Origin: Streptomyces sp. WM6378
GTDB taxonomy: Bacteria > Actinomycetota > Actinomycetes > Streptomycetales > Streptomycetaceae
Reading direction: 5' to 3'
Length of the DNA: 64,000 nt
NCBI RefSeq assembly: GCF_001279695.1
Contig: NZ_LGDD01000339.1
Coordinates: 62,001 to 126,000 of the forward strand
The translations under genes and the position numbers were made by a program. How positions within the stretch are numbered: position 1 is the first letter of the stretch; every line of letters begins with the position of its first letter. Below are positions 34,537 through 43,653 of the stretch, piece after piece. The notes beneath the pieces were generated by a model, which saw only the letters and a list, made by a program, of their open reading frames with translations, had not been told where the DNA came from and did not search any database.

Positions 34537-35475
34537 TCAGGACCGGGCGGTGGCGGCGAACTGCCACACCACGCCGATGAGGGCGTTGGTGCTGGTGGTC
34601 TCCGTCACTGGATCGACGTTGGCGAGGTTGTCGCAGGCGTTGTGGATGCAGTCCGAGATACCGGTGCTGAAGCCGGACGACGCGATGCCCGCTTTGCCGA
34701 ACGACTCGTGGTCCGAGCCACCCACACCGATGTCGAAGGTGGCGATGCCCCGGGCGGCGAACCATGCCTGGAACGCCTGGAACGCGGCGCTCTCACCATG
34801 TGCCGCGTCGTTCACGACGAGCCACTGCTGGGTGTTCTTGCTGCCCGCCTGATCGAGGTTGAGGTACAGGTCGACCGCCTTCCGGTCGTCGGCGGAGAGG
34901 CCGCGTACGTAGTCCGCCGACCCGATCAGTCCCAGTTCCTCCGCTCCCCACCAGGCGAAGCGCAGATGCCGGGTGGGCTTGAGGCCGGCCTTGGCCACCT
35001 GAAGGGCGGTGGTCAGGACGGCCGCAGCGCCGGACCCGTTGTCATTGATCCCGGGTCCCGCCGCGACGCTGTCGAGATGGGCGCCGGTGAGCAGCACATG
35101 GTTCGGGTCGCCGCCCGGCCAGTCGGCGATCAGGTTGTAGCCGTCCGCGCCGCCGTACGAGAAGTGGCGGAGCTCCGTGTGGAAGCCCGCCCGGTCCAAC
35201 GCGTGCCGCACGTACGCCACCGACTGTGCGTAACCCTGGGTGCCATGCGCGCGGTTGCCGCCGTTGCGGTCGGCGATGCGCTGCAGTGCCTTCAGGTGCG
35301 GCATCACTTGCGACTGCGAGACAGTCGGCGCGGTCGAGGTCGGGGGCGTGGCCTGCGCGGACGACGGCATGAGCGCCGCGTAAAGGGCGAGGACCAGCAC
35401 CAGGACGGCCGCCCGGACCGCCTGACCGCAGCGTTCCGGGGAGAGGAGAGACAAGTTCGGCAACGGGGCCTCCAT
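34537..35475 (-). CDS. Secreted M28-family aminopeptidase
   Basis: A 312-residue exported zinc aminopeptidase resembling Streptomyces griseus aminopeptidase. Blocks: LLTGAHLDSVAAGPGINDNGSGAAAVL (zinc ligands His and Asp), WWGAEELGLIGSADYV (catalytic Glu), LNLDQAGS (Asp), and IHNACDN (His). The Cys pair near ISDCIHNACDN matches family disulfides. The start is uncertain: ATG 35475 gives a somewhat long signal region ending near SSAQATPP, and no strong ribosome site is visible. It leads an operon with the M1 peptidase, fitting joint release of amino acids from peptides. Confidence 0.9.
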   Translation of the reverse strand: MEAPLPNLSLLSPERCGQAVRAAVLVLVLALYAALMPSSAQATPPTSTAPTVSQSQVMPHLKALQRIADRNGGNRAHGTQGYAQSVAYVRHALDRAGFHTELRHFSYGGADGYNLIADWPGGDPNHVLLTGAHLDSVAAGPGINDNGSGAAAVLTTALQVAKAGLKPTRHLRFAWWGAEELGLIGSADYVRGLSADDRKAVDLYLNLDQAGSKNTQQWLVVNDAAHGESAAFQAFQAWFAARGIATFDIGVGGSDHESFGKAGIASSGFSTGISDCIHNACDNLANVDPVTETTSTNALIGVVWQFAATARS

Positions 35476-35722
35476 GGGCTGCGCTTGACGCTGACCGGGC
35501 GCGGATCCGCGCCCTTGCCCCATACGACGTGCGGCCGCCCGCGAGGTTGCGACCGTTCCCGCAGAAGCTTCCGCCGAGCCGTTGTCTCGAACGTCCGGGG
35601 TGGCTACTCCTCCGCCTCGTCGTGCAGACTTGTCGGACAGCGGCCCCGGGCCCCCAAGTCACCTGGAAACAAAGGGAGATACCGCGTCGCGTCACTGCCG
35701 GACGATGCTGAAGGAGCTCGTC

Positions 35723-37153
35723 GTGAGGGACTACGTCAAGCGGCTGCCGCCGGGAGCTCTGCCCGAGGGCGGCATCGCGGCGTGGCCCCTCGCCGATGCC
35801 GAGCGGTGGCTGAAGGCCCGCGTTCCGGCGGTCTTCGCCCCGGTCGCGGGCAGTTGGGTCCTGCTCGTCGCGGTCGTCGCGCCGTACGTCCTGACTTCCG
35901 GCTGGTCGGGCGCCGCGTCCGGCGGTACGGACTGGCGGGGTTACCCCGCGACGGTCCTGCTGGCCGCGCTGCCGTTGTGGTACCGCTTTCTTCCGGTTCC
36001 AGCCGTGCCGGCCGCGCTCGTGGTCGCGGCGGACGCGGCCCTCTCGTTGGCGTCGACCGGCTCCCTGGACCGGCGCACCGACAGCGGACACGTCCTCGAA
36101 CTGGCCGTCGGCGCCTGGGCGTTGATGGGTGCGGTCCTCCGGCTGCGGGCCCGCCGACGCCAGCGCGCACTCGCGCTCGCCGCGGCCGGGCAGGTCCGCT
36201 TCCCTCTCCCGGATCGGGCGCCCGAGTCGGACGGCTACCGCGGGTTCCGCCAGTTCTACCTGGGGCTCGCCCTCTGTCTGGTCGGCGTCGCGATCCTGGC
36301 CGACGGCCTCGTTGCGAGCCTGTCCGTGCCGGACGGCGCGCCCGCGTACGACGCCGTAGGGCAGCAGGGCCTGGCGCTGCTCCTGCTCGTGACCGGCAGC
36401 TCCGTGTACGGGCGGGGCCATGTCGCCTACCGGGCGGCGCGGCGGCTGCACAACGAGTCCCAGCCCGCTCTCAGGGTGGGCGTTCGCATCGGCCCGAACG
36501 GCTACTGCTGGCTGTATCCGGACGCTCTCACCACCTCCGCCCGCCCCCTGATCGCATACTTCCCCAAGGACCGCGACACCGACCAAGCGGGGCGCTTCCT
36601 GGGCACCAGTTCCGCCTACGGGCCGGACGACGGGCACTACGACATCGACCCGCACAGCGAGCCCTTCGAGGCGGTTCTGTACGGCGTGCCCTGCGAAGGC
36701 GCCGAGATCGCGGTGGAGTACGCCGTCATCGAGCGCTCCGCCTACCGGGCGCAGGAGCGCACGTACGCGGCCGTCGCCGTCGCCGCGCTGCTGCCGCGGC
36801 GCCATCACGGACTCGGCCGGTGGCAGCCCGCCGACGGCGCGGTCCGCGATGCGACGCGGCGCGAGCGGATCCGGGAGGAGGAGCGTGCGAAGCGCGAGCG
36901 GGAGGAGCGTTGGGAGGCGCGCCGACGCGAGCAGGACGCGAAGCGGACAGCCCGGCCCCGGGCGAATCCGAGCGTAGGCGGCCGGCGTCCGCAGAGCGCG
37001 GGGCCCAAGCGCTGGGACGGCGGCGGATCGGGCTGCGGAGGAGGGCAGGGAGGCTCTGGAGGCGGGTACGGGGGCGGCCACGGCGGCGGTCACGGAGGGG
37101 GCCACGGCTGCGGTGGGCACGGTTGCGGCGGGCATGGCTGCGGAGGCGGCTGA
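35723..37153 (+). CDS. Membrane protein with Gly/His/Cys-rich tail, function unknown
   Basis: A 476-residue protein. It has about five TM segments in residues 25-230, a soluble middle region (RIGPNGYCWLYPDALTTSARPLIAYFPKD), a charged Arg/Glu helix likely to form a coiled coil (RRERIREEERAKREREER), and a tail of about 45 residues made almost only of Gly with His and Cys (GGGHGCGGHGCGG). Such tails can bind metal or be extracellular; neither is shown. The GTG start follows AAGGAG at 6 nt spacing. Related proteins in actinomycetes carry uncharacterised-family labels only. Confidence 0.75.
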   Translation: MRDYVKRLPPGALPEGGIAAWPLADAERWLKARVPAVFAPVAGSWVLLVAVVAPYVLTSGWSGAASGGTDWRGYPATVLLAALPLWYRFLPVPAVPAALVVAADAALSLASTGSLDRRTDSGHVLELAVGAWALMGAVLRLRARRRQRALALAAAGQVRFPLPDRAPESDGYRGFRQFYLGLALCLVGVAILADGLVASLSVPDGAPAYDAVGQQGLALLLLVTGSSVYGRGHVAYRAARRLHNESQPALRVGVRIGPNGYCWLYPDALTTSARPLIAYFPKDRDTDQAGRFLGTSSAYGPDDGHYDIDPHSEPFEAVLYGVPCEGAEIAVEYAVIERSAYRAQERTYAAVAVAALLPRRHHGLGRWQPADGAVRDATRRERIREEERAKREREERWEARRREQDAKRTARPRANPSVGGRRPQSAGPKRWDGGGSGCGGGQGGSGGGYGGGHGGGHGGGHGCGGHGCGGHGCGGG

Positions 37154-37321
37154 GCCCGGGACCACGGCCTGCGGGCGCGCTCGACGTCGCCCACGCCGTC
37201 GAGCCGGACCGTCGAGAACAGGGCGGGCCGGCGCGACAGGCCCCCGGCCCGAAACCACGGACCGAGGGCCTGAAAGCACGCCACGTCTGCCGGGCCGCGT
37301 GAACGGCCCTGGCGACAGCCG

Positions 37322-39052
37322 CTACGGCGCCATCTCGTACGCGCCCGCCAGCGCCTCCACGCGTTCCCAGACGCGGGCCGAGCGGGCCTCGTCGACGACC
37401 GGACGCCGCACCGCGCCCAGCGCCCAGTTCTGCTGTGCCTCGGTCGCGGAGTCCTTGCCGTGCAGCTCGACGGCGTGCGCGGAGAAGTCGCGTACCAGGA
37501 CGGCGAAGAGCTCGTCGAGCACGTCCTGTTCCAGGCCCGTCAGGCGCGCCTGCTCCAGGATCAGCTGGCCGTGCACGACCAGCGCGAAGAGCTGGCCGAC
37601 GGCGAGCAGCAGGTCGAGGTCGCGGCTCTGCTCCTCGTCGGGGGCGGCCGTGGTGACGAACTCGCAGAGCGCGTCGGCCTGTTCGCGGAAGCGGGCGACG
37701 TTCGCCACCTCGGCGTACGCGTCGAAGGCGGTGCGCCAGTCGTGGAAGCGGATGGCGCCGAGGCCCCGGGCCGGTCCCTGCTGGAAGAGGAAGGTGTCGT
37801 CGGCCGCGTCGAGGCGGGTCGGCACGGGCGCGTACTCGGCCGGCTTCAGGAGGTGGTTGCCCATGAACTTCAGGATCAGGGCGAGGTTGACGTGGACCGT
37901 GCCCTCCAGCTTGGGCAGGCCGCGGATCTCGACGGCCGCCTGGGCGAAGTAGTTGTCCTTCTCGAAGCCCTTGGCGGCGATGACGTCCCACATCAGGTCG
38001 ATGACCTTCTCGCCCTCGGTGGTCACCTTCATCTTCGTCATCGGGTTGAAGAGGAGGTAGCGGCGGTCGTCGGGTCCCGCCGTGCGGAAGTAGTCGACGG
38101 CACGGTCGCTGAACAGCTTCATGCCGACGAGGCGGACGTAGGCGTCGGCCAGCTCGCGCCGCACGTGCGGGAAGGCGGTGACGGGGCGGCCGTAGAGGAT
38201 GCGCTGGTGGGCGTGGGTGACGGCCTCGTACATCGCGTGTTCGCAGATGCCGATCGAGGCGGTGCACAGGTTGAACTTGCCGACGTTGACGGTGTTCAGG
38301 GCGGCGTCGAAGGCGGCGCGGCCGGTGTGCAGGACGTCCTCGGCGCCGACCGGGTAGTTCTCCAGGCGGAACTCGCTGACGTACTTCGAGGAGTCGACGA
38401 CGTTCTTCACCAGGTGGTAGGCCTCGTGGCGGCTGTCGGCGGCGAAGAAGACGTAGCCGTCGGGGCCCTCGACGTCAGTACGGCGGCCGAACACCGAGAC
38501 GAGGCCGGCGGCGTTGCCGTTGCCGATGTAGTACTTGGAGCCGGTCGCCCGGAACCCGCCGTCGCCGTCCGGCTCCAGGAGCATGTCGGTGGAGTAGATG
38601 TCCGCGCCGTGGGTCTTCTCGGACAGGCCGAACGCGAACACCTCTCCCTGGTCGAGGAGTTCGGCGGCGCGGGCGCGCGCCGCGGCGTTGTCGCTCTGCC
38701 AGACCGGGCCGAGGCCCAGGATGGTGACCTGCCAGGCGTACCAGTAGTCGAGGCCGTAGAACCCGAAGATCTCGTTGAGGGCGGCGATCCGCGCGGTGTC
38801 CCAGCGCTTGTCCCCCTCGCCCTGACCGGCGGCGGAAGCCGGGGTGAGGAACGTCGCGAACAGCCCTTCCTTGGCGGAGAACGCGAGGAAGTCCGCCAGC
38901 CAGGCGCGCGAGCGGTAGTCCTCGATCAGCCGGCGCTTGCCGCGCTGCTCGAACCAGTCGACGGTCGCGCGCAGCAGCCTGCGGGTCTCGGGGTCGAAGT
39001 GGGTCGGGTCATAGGTGCGCGGGTTGAACAGCAGCGCGTCGGCCATGGCCAT
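37322..39052 (-). CDS. Acyl-CoA dehydrogenase/oxidase family flavoprotein
   Basis: A 576-residue acyl-CoA dehydrogenase-fold protein, longer than the usual 380-400 because of extra N- and C-terminal regions, closer to acyl-CoA oxidase-type members. FAD/substrate blocks: VFAFGLSEKTHGADIYSTD and GFRATGSKYYIGNGNAAGLV; later VIDLMWDVIAAKGFEKDNYFAQAAVEIRGLPKLEGT is the helical C-terminal domain. Two in-frame ATGs (39052, 39046) follow AAAGG; the first is taken. It lies 70 bp downstream of padR in the same direction, so PadR likely controls it together with itself. Confidence 0.9.
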   Translation of the reverse strand: MAMADALLFNPRTYDPTHFDPETRRLLRATVDWFEQRGKRRLIEDYRSRAWLADFLAFSAKEGLFATFLTPASAAGQGEGDKRWDTARIAALNEIFGFYGLDYWYAWQVTILGLGPVWQSDNAAARARAAELLDQGEVFAFGLSEKTHGADIYSTDMLLEPDGDGGFRATGSKYYIGNGNAAGLVSVFGRRTDVEGPDGYVFFAADSRHEAYHLVKNVVDSSKYVSEFRLENYPVGAEDVLHTGRAAFDAALNTVNVGKFNLCTASIGICEHAMYEAVTHAHQRILYGRPVTAFPHVRRELADAYVRLVGMKLFSDRAVDYFRTAGPDDRRYLLFNPMTKMKVTTEGEKVIDLMWDVIAAKGFEKDNYFAQAAVEIRGLPKLEGTVHVNLALILKFMGNHLLKPAEYAPVPTRLDAADDTFLFQQGPARGLGAIRFHDWRTAFDAYAEVANVARFREQADALCEFVTTAAPDEEQSRDLDLLLAVGQLFALVVHGQLILEQARLTGLEQDVLDELFAVLVRDFSAHAVELHGKDSATEAQQNWALGAVRRPVVDEARSARVWERVEALAGAYEMAP

Positions 39053-39122
39053 TCGCCTTTCCGGATCGGGGAGTTGGGGCACTGAGAACGTGCCCTGCGT
39101 GTGGGCGGGTTGCGGCACCGGT

Positions 39123-39680
39123 TCAGCGCTCTGGGCCGAGCCGGTGGAGGGTGGCGATCACGTCGTCGAGCCAGGCGAGCGTCATGCGTTCGTACGCGAT
39201 GCCGCCGCGCAGCACGACGTGCTGGAGCTCCTGCCCGGCGTCGGGTGTGTCGGGCGCGCCCGGTCCCGTGAAGTCGCGACGCTCCCCCGCGAGATAGTGC
39301 GCGAGCCGGTCGGCGTGCGCCTGGCGGTGCCGCGCCACCTCGGCCAGCAGCGCGGCCGGGTCGTCGAAGGCCGCACCGCGGATCTTCACGGCGAGCTCGT
39401 GCCGGACGCTCTCGGGTTCGATCGGCTCGTGCAGCCATCGGGAGAGCGCGGCCCGGCCGGGCGCGGCGACGGAGTACTCCTTCTTGTCCGGCCGGCTCTG
39501 TTGCGCCACCTCGCGGGCGTCGATCCAGCCGTCGTTCTCCATGCGCTTGAGGATGCGGTAGATCTGCTGGTGCGTGGCGGCCCAGAAGTAGCCGATGGAC
39601 CGGTCGAAGCGCCGGGCCAGTTCATAACCGGAGCCCGGCTTCTCCAACAGCGAGACGAGGATCGCGTGCTCAAGCGCCAT
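39123..39680 (-). CDS. PadR-family regulator
   Basis: A 185-residue PadR-like repressor. The N-terminal winged helix is clear (ALEHAILVSLLEKPGSGYELARRFDRSIGYFW, THQQIYRILKRMENDGWI), followed by a helical vinculin-like C-terminal half. An 18-bp perfect inverted repeat lies 14 bp before its ATG. It is first in an operon with the acyl-CoA dehydrogenase; PadR proteins often derepress on binding small aromatic or lipophilic ligands. Confidence 0.92.
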   Translation of the reverse strand: MALEHAILVSLLEKPGSGYELARRFDRSIGYFWAATHQQIYRILKRMENDGWIDAREVAQQSRPDKKEYSVAAPGRAALSRWLHEPIEPESVRHELAVKIRGAAFDDPAALLAEVARHRQAHADRLAHYLAGERRDFTGPGAPDTPDAGQELQHVVLRGGIAYERMTLAWLDDVIATLHRLGPER

Positions 39681-39693
39681 GCCCGAATCCTTC

Positions 39694-39711
39694 TATGCAA
39701 CTCGTTGCATA
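39694..39711. promoter_or_regulatory. PadR operator TATGCAACTCGTTGCATA
   Basis: Perfect 8-bp arms TATGCAAC/GTTGCATA with a 2-bp centre, immediately upstream of padR, fitting autorepression. Confidence 0.8.
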
Positions 39712-39718
39712 GACAAGC

Positions 39719-39758
39719 GGCACCGCCCAGGTGAGACACGGCTCACCTGGACGGTGCC
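39719..39758. terminator. Long hairpin downstream of the Tat esterase gene
   Basis: GGCACCGCCCAGGTGAG (39719-39735) pairs with CTCACCTGGACGGTGCC (39742-39758) over 17 positions with one mismatch and a 6-nt loop. It is 43 bp beyond the esterase stop and just before the padR promoter, isolating the two units. Confidence 0.8.
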
Positions 39759-39800
39759 TGTGGCAGTGACGCGACGGCCCGCATGCCGCCGCCCGTGTCA

Positions 39801-40799
39801 CTACGCCTTGCGGAGCCTGCCCACGATGCCGTCGAGGTCGCGGATGAACAGGTCGGGGCGGACGAAGTGGCCGCCGGGCACCTCGTACCACTCGTGCGGG
39901 ATGCCCGCCCGGTCCAGGAAGCCGCGCCACTCCCGCTGGGTTTCGAGCACCGCGGTCTCGTTGAACCGGTCCCAGAAGGTCGGCTCGGGGCTGGTGCCGG
40001 CCACCATGAAGATCCGCTTGTTGCGGTAGCTCTCGACCCGCTCGCACGGGTTGTCCATGCTGACCCGGTTCTGGTCCCACGGGATGCCGTAGACGGTGCC
40101 GCCGCCCAGCTCGATGGCGGCGGACGACGCGTTGGCCCAGTGCACGACCCCGCCGGGGATCCCGGCCGCGTTGCCGCGCAGGCTGGCCGGGCCGGAGTGG
40201 GAGCTCACCGAGGCGAAGTGACCCCAGTACTTGGCCGCGTACTTCAGCGCGCCGAAGCCGCCCATCGAGAACCCGGACACGGCACGGCCGTCGTACTCCG
40301 CATACGTCCGGAAGTTGGCGTCGATCCACGGGATGAGCTGGTTGATGTGGAAGCTCTCCCAGTTGCGCGGGCCGACGGTCGAGCTGACCGGGTTGGAGTA
40401 CCAGCCCGCGTGTCCGCCGTCGGGCATCACCACGATGACCGGCTTGCCCGCCGTCCAGGCACGGATGCCCAGGCGGTCGAACGTGATGAAGTCCTGGCCG
40501 TCACCGCCGCCGTGCAGCAGGTAGAGGACGGGGTAGGTGCGGCCGCTGGTGTGGTAGTCGTCCGGGAGCAGGACGTTGACGGCGGGGTTCCAGCCGATCT
40601 CGGCGGTCTGGAACCGGTAGTACCACATGCGGGGGTCGCCCTCGCCGCGCTCCAGGATGCGCAGCCCGAAGCCGTCGTCGGCCGCGCTGGCCGACGACGC
40701 CGCCGAAAGGACGGTCCCGGCGCCGAGCGCCAGCGCGGCGGAGGCTCCGCCGACGGCCTTGAGAACGTTCCTGCGGCTGGGGCGGTGCTGCTCGCTCAA
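39801..40799 (-). CDS. Tat-exported esterase (esterase D / antigen 85 type)
   Basis: A 332-residue alpha/beta hydrolase with a twin-arginine signal (PSRRNVLKAVGG, cleavage near SASAADDG). Blocks: YPVLYLLHGGGDGQDF, VVMPDGGHAGWYSNP, NWESFHINQLIPWIDANFRT, and nucleophile Ser178 in SGFSMGGFGALKY; a catalytic His is expected in VPGGHFVRPD. It is similar in these blocks to the Sec-type esterase at 5289-6365. It lies 48 bp downstream of the LGFP-repeat gene in the same direction, so both probably respond to the CCGGA element upstream of that gene. The substrate is unknown; this fold includes mycolyltransferases and feruloyl or acetyl esterases. Confidence 0.9.
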   Translation of the reverse strand: MSEQHRPSRRNVLKAVGGASAALALGAGTVLSAASSASAADDGFGLRILERGEGDPRMWYYRFQTAEIGWNPAVNVLLPDDYHTSGRTYPVLYLLHGGGDGQDFITFDRLGIRAWTAGKPVIVVMPDGGHAGWYSNPVSSTVGPRNWESFHINQLIPWIDANFRTYAEYDGRAVSGFSMGGFGALKYAAKYWGHFASVSSHSGPASLRGNAAGIPGGVVHWANASSAAIELGGGTVYGIPWDQNRVSMDNPCERVESYRNKRIFMVAGTSPEPTFWDRFNETAVLETQREWRGFLDRAGIPHEWYEVPGGHFVRPDLFIRDLDGIVGRLRKA

Positions 40800-40847
40800 C
40801 AGATCCTCCTGATCGGTGAATGACGGGTAAGTGCGGCCGTGGCCACG

Positions 40848-41867
40848 TCAGTTGTTGGTGGTCCAGGTGCCCCGGCTCGCGTTCCAGTGGATGGTGACCT
40901 TCTGGAACCGCTGGGCCTTGCCGCCCGCCTCGTCGACCTCGTCGGTCATGGGGTAGCCGAGTGCCTGCTCGTGACCCGCGGCGTGGAAGGCGTCGTAGAT
41001 GGCGCCCTGCACGGTGTGCGCGCCGGTCGGCTGCGACCACATGAACAGGCCTCGCTCGAAGAACTGGTAGCGGCCCCGGGTCCCGTCCGGCGCCTGCGCT
41101 CCGTCCGCCTCGTCCATCGTCGGGAAGCCCCAGCGCTGCTCGGAGTCGGTGTCCCAGTACTTCTTGAGGATGTCCCCGTAGATCGCGAAGGCGGAGTCGG
41201 GGTGCCAGATGACGACTCCGTTCTGGAAGAGCTGGAAGCGTCCGCCGAGCCGGGCGTCCTCCTCCGCGCGCAGCGGCAGGCCGAGCGGTCCGTTCGGGCC
41301 GCCGAGCCCCGCGTACTTCGCCCCGATGGTGCCGTACGGCCGGAACGCCTCGCCCATCAACTCCCTCGCGTAGCCCTCCGCTTGGGGGTAGCGCTCGGGG
41401 TAGGCGGAGCGCTGGACGGCTTGGGCGAGCTCTCCCGCGGTGTCCCAGTTGGGCTCCATCTGCTGGGCCACTTCGAAGAACTTGTTCGCCGCGTAGTCGA
41501 CGTCGAGGCACTGGTCGGGGTTGCACCACCCCTGTGAGGGCCGCTGCTGGAAGACTCCGAGCGAGTCCCGGTCCCCACAGTTGAGGTTGTTCATGCGGGA
41601 CTCGACCCAGCCCGTCTCGAAGCCGGCGAGCATCACCTTGTCGGACACGCCGCGGCGCTGGCCGACCTCGTACACCTTGCGGGTCACCGCGATGTCCCGC
41701 TCGGCGGGGATGCCGCAGTACAACTCGGCCGTCGCGGCGTGCCCGAGGGGGCCGGGCACGTCCTTGACGCCCTGTGCCCTGGCCGGTCCGGCCAGCGTGG
41801 AAACGGCGGTCGCGACCAGCAGCATCGCTGTTCCGAGTCTCGCGCGCCGCGCGGTTGAACCATGCAC
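40848..41867 (-). CDS. Secreted lysozyme-like/LGFP-repeat cell-wall protein
   Basis: A 339-residue exported protein. The GTG at 41867 follows AAGGAG and gives a signal peptide ending near GPARAQG. Residues about 40-150 look like a transglycosylase/lysozyme-like domain (VMLAGFETGWVESRMNNLNCGDRDSLGVFQQRPSQGW, catalytic Glu candidates in FETGWVES). The C-terminal half has three LGFP-type repeats (GPLGLPLRAEEDARLGGRFQLFQNG, RWGFPTMDEADG, ALGYPMTDEVDE), which in actinobacteria bind the cell wall. It leads a two-gene unit with the Tat esterase. Confidence 0.85.
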   Translation of the reverse strand: MHGSTARRARLGTAMLLVATAVSTLAGPARAQGVKDVPGPLGHAATAELYCGIPAERDIAVTRKVYEVGQRRGVSDKVMLAGFETGWVESRMNNLNCGDRDSLGVFQQRPSQGWCNPDQCLDVDYAANKFFEVAQQMEPNWDTAGELAQAVQRSAYPERYPQAEGYARELMGEAFRPYGTIGAKYAGLGGPNGPLGLPLRAEEDARLGGRFQLFQNGVVIWHPDSAFAIYGDILKKYWDTDSEQRWGFPTMDEADGAQAPDGTRGRYQFFERGLFMWSQPTGAHTVQGAIYDAFHAAGHEQALGYPMTDEVDEAGGKAQRFQKVTIHWNASRGTWTTNN

Positions 41868-42183
41868 GTGGCTGCTCCTTCGTCGATCGAGTGAGGGTCG
41901 TGGTTGTGAGTCGTGGGTCGGGTGAGGTCGCGGACGGGTGAGGGGTGGGCGCGGTCCGGGGGCCAACGGTCCGCAAGGTAGCCGTGGGGGCGCGCGGTCC
42001 GGCATCCGGAACGATCCGGAGTGACATGCGCGAGGATCCGCGATGGACTCAAGCCGTGCGCCGGTGCCCCACAGTCACGGCCCAACTACCTTGCTGGACA
42101 AGGTGATTGACCGTGGCGACGTACGGGGGCGGGCATCGGACGCCCGTTGCGGTGGGGGATCCCGGTGGGTCGCCGGGCTCCCC
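41868..42183. other. Intergenic region upstream of the LGFP-esterase operon
   Basis: A 316-bp gap between the LGFP gene start and the kinase stop. It contains the conserved CCGGA element (42001-42028) and otherwise GC-rich DNA with no supported gene. Confidence 0.65.
42001..42028 (-). promoter_or_regulatory. Conserved CCGGA element upstream of the LGFP-esterase operon
   Basis: Shares 26 of 28 bases with 11099-11126 upstream of the LuxR-SARP gene. Towards the gene it reads TCACTCCGGA then TCGTTCCGGA. TCCGGATCGTTCCGGA is at once a direct and an inverted repeat, because TCCGGA is self-complementary. It ends 133 bp before the start codon. Confidence 0.65.
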
Positions 42184-43635
42184 TCACCGGACGGGGCTGG
42201 GAGCCGGGCAGTCGGGGACGGAAGGGCGGTCCTTGGTGCGGACGGCGGGCAGCCAGGCCGTGGGCCGGCCCGAACCTTGCGGCAGCCGGACGCGGTACCA
42301 GTCGGCGGAGTGCGTGTCCGCCTCGTCGATGATCTGCATGCCCTGGGCGAGCCGGCAGTCGACGGCGAGTTCGTCGCCGTGCCACACCCGGGTCGGTACG
42401 ACGTTGTCGACGGTGTAGGGCCGCATCGGGTCGATCGCCAGGCCGAGGCTGCACTGCGGGTCCCGGTCGGTACGGCCCCGGCAGCTCTGGTCGGCGTTGA
42501 ACACCCTGATCCGGCCGGGCGGTTCGGCGTTCGTGGCGCCGGACCCGGCGTCGTCGCGCTGCAGGTGCGGCCAGATCGTGGCGGCCAGCGCGCACACCGC
42601 GAGCGTGGCGAACGCGGCCCGTCTACGTCCCCGTCGGCGTTCCGCGGGCAGCTCGGACGGCACAGCAGCGTCCGTCTCGGTGGGCTGCCGGTCGGTGATG
42701 CGCGTGAGCAGGCTCTCGGCGGGGTGCTCGGCGCGGGCGGGGTGCGTAGGAGCCAGGCAGTCGGCGGCCAGCGCGCGCCAGAACGGCGGCACCGCGCCGT
42801 CCAGGCGCAGCGGCGCCCGCCCGTCGGCATATTCCTGTGTCGCCGCGCCGCGCGCCATCGGGGTGGCGCCGGGGAACGGCGAGGCGCCGCGGGCGAACAG
42901 CTCGTGGATCGTGATGCCGAGGGCCCAGATGTCGGCGCTCGGCCGGACTTCGACGCCCTGCTCGCCGAGCGGAGCCTTCCAGCGCTCGGGCGGAAGGTAG
43001 TCGAAGGTGCCCATCGGGGGCGCGTACCCGTGGGTGCCGTGGGTGCCGGTCAGCTCGGTGACGAGCCCGAAGTCCGAGAGCTTCACCGAACCGTCCGCCA
43101 TGAGCAGGATGTTGTCCGGTTTGAGGTCGCCGTGCACCCATCCGCTGCGGTGCAGATGCGCGAGGCCCTCACAGATCTGGGTGATGAGCCGGGCGCCTTC
43201 CCTCTCGCTCACGCCGGTGTCGAGCAGCTCCCGCAGACTGCGCTCGGCCCGCTCCATGACCAGCACGATCGCGCCGTCGAGGATCGGATGGTCGGGTTCG
43301 CTGAGTACGACGGTGTCCAGGAGGCGGATCAGCCTCGGGTGCGAGGACCGACGGCCGAACTCGACCTCGCGCCGGGCGGTTTCGGCCACCTTGCGGGCCT
43401 GGCGCGGTGCGAGCCCGGCGGTCGGCAGCACCTTGAGCGCGACGGCCTCCTGCTCCGTAGCGGCGTCCTCGACCGACCTTCCCGCGTGGACGGTCGCCCA
43501 GCCTCCGGCGCCGATCGCCTCGGTGACCTCCCAGCGGCCCACGCGGTACCCGGGCGGGAGGAGTTCCGTACGGTCACTTCCCGAGGTGTCGGCCGGACGG
43601 TGCACCGTGGCCCCCTCTCCTTCGCCGGCCGTCAC
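42184..43635 (-). CDS. Transmembrane Ser/Thr protein kinase
   Basis: A 483-residue Hanks-type kinase. Kinase domain residues about 30-300: glycine loop IGAGGWATVH, VALKVL (Lys), VHGDLKPDN where the usual HRD is HGD, DFGLV, and PPMGTFDYLPPE. A single TM segment follows a basic stretch (RRGRRRAAFATLAVCALAATIW), then an extracytoplasmic region of about 120 residues with two Cys-containing loops and no PASTA repeats. It lies 18 bp after the FHA gene, so the FHA protein is a likely phospho-partner. Confidence 0.9.
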   Translation of the reverse strand: MTAGEGEGATVHRPADTSGSDRTELLPPGYRVGRWEVTEAIGAGGWATVHAGRSVEDAATEQEAVALKVLPTAGLAPRQARKVAETARREVEFGRRSSHPRLIRLLDTVVLSEPDHPILDGAIVLVMERAERSLRELLDTGVSEREGARLITQICEGLAHLHRSGWVHGDLKPDNILLMADGSVKLSDFGLVTELTGTHGTHGYAPPMGTFDYLPPERWKAPLGEQGVEVRPSADIWALGITIHELFARGASPFPGATPMARGAATQEYADGRAPLRLDGAVPPFWRALAADCLAPTHPARAEHPAESLLTRITDRQPTETDAAVPSELPAERRRGRRRAAFATLAVCALAATIWPHLQRDDAGSGATNAEPPGRIRVFNADQSCRGRTDRDPQCSLGLAIDPMRPYTVDNVVPTRVWHGDELAVDCRLAQGMQIIDEADTHSADWYRVRLPQGSGRPTAWLPAVRTKDRPSVPDCPAPSPVR

Positions 43636-43653
43636 GGTGTGCGGGTCGCCGTC

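Noticed and set aside
33157..37302. A 1381-codon open frame on the plus strand
   Set aside because: It runs antisense through the M1 and M28 peptidase genes and then out of frame through the membrane protein gene. Its composition is Arg/Gly/Pro-rich without domains, as expected for a shadow frame in high-GC DNA.
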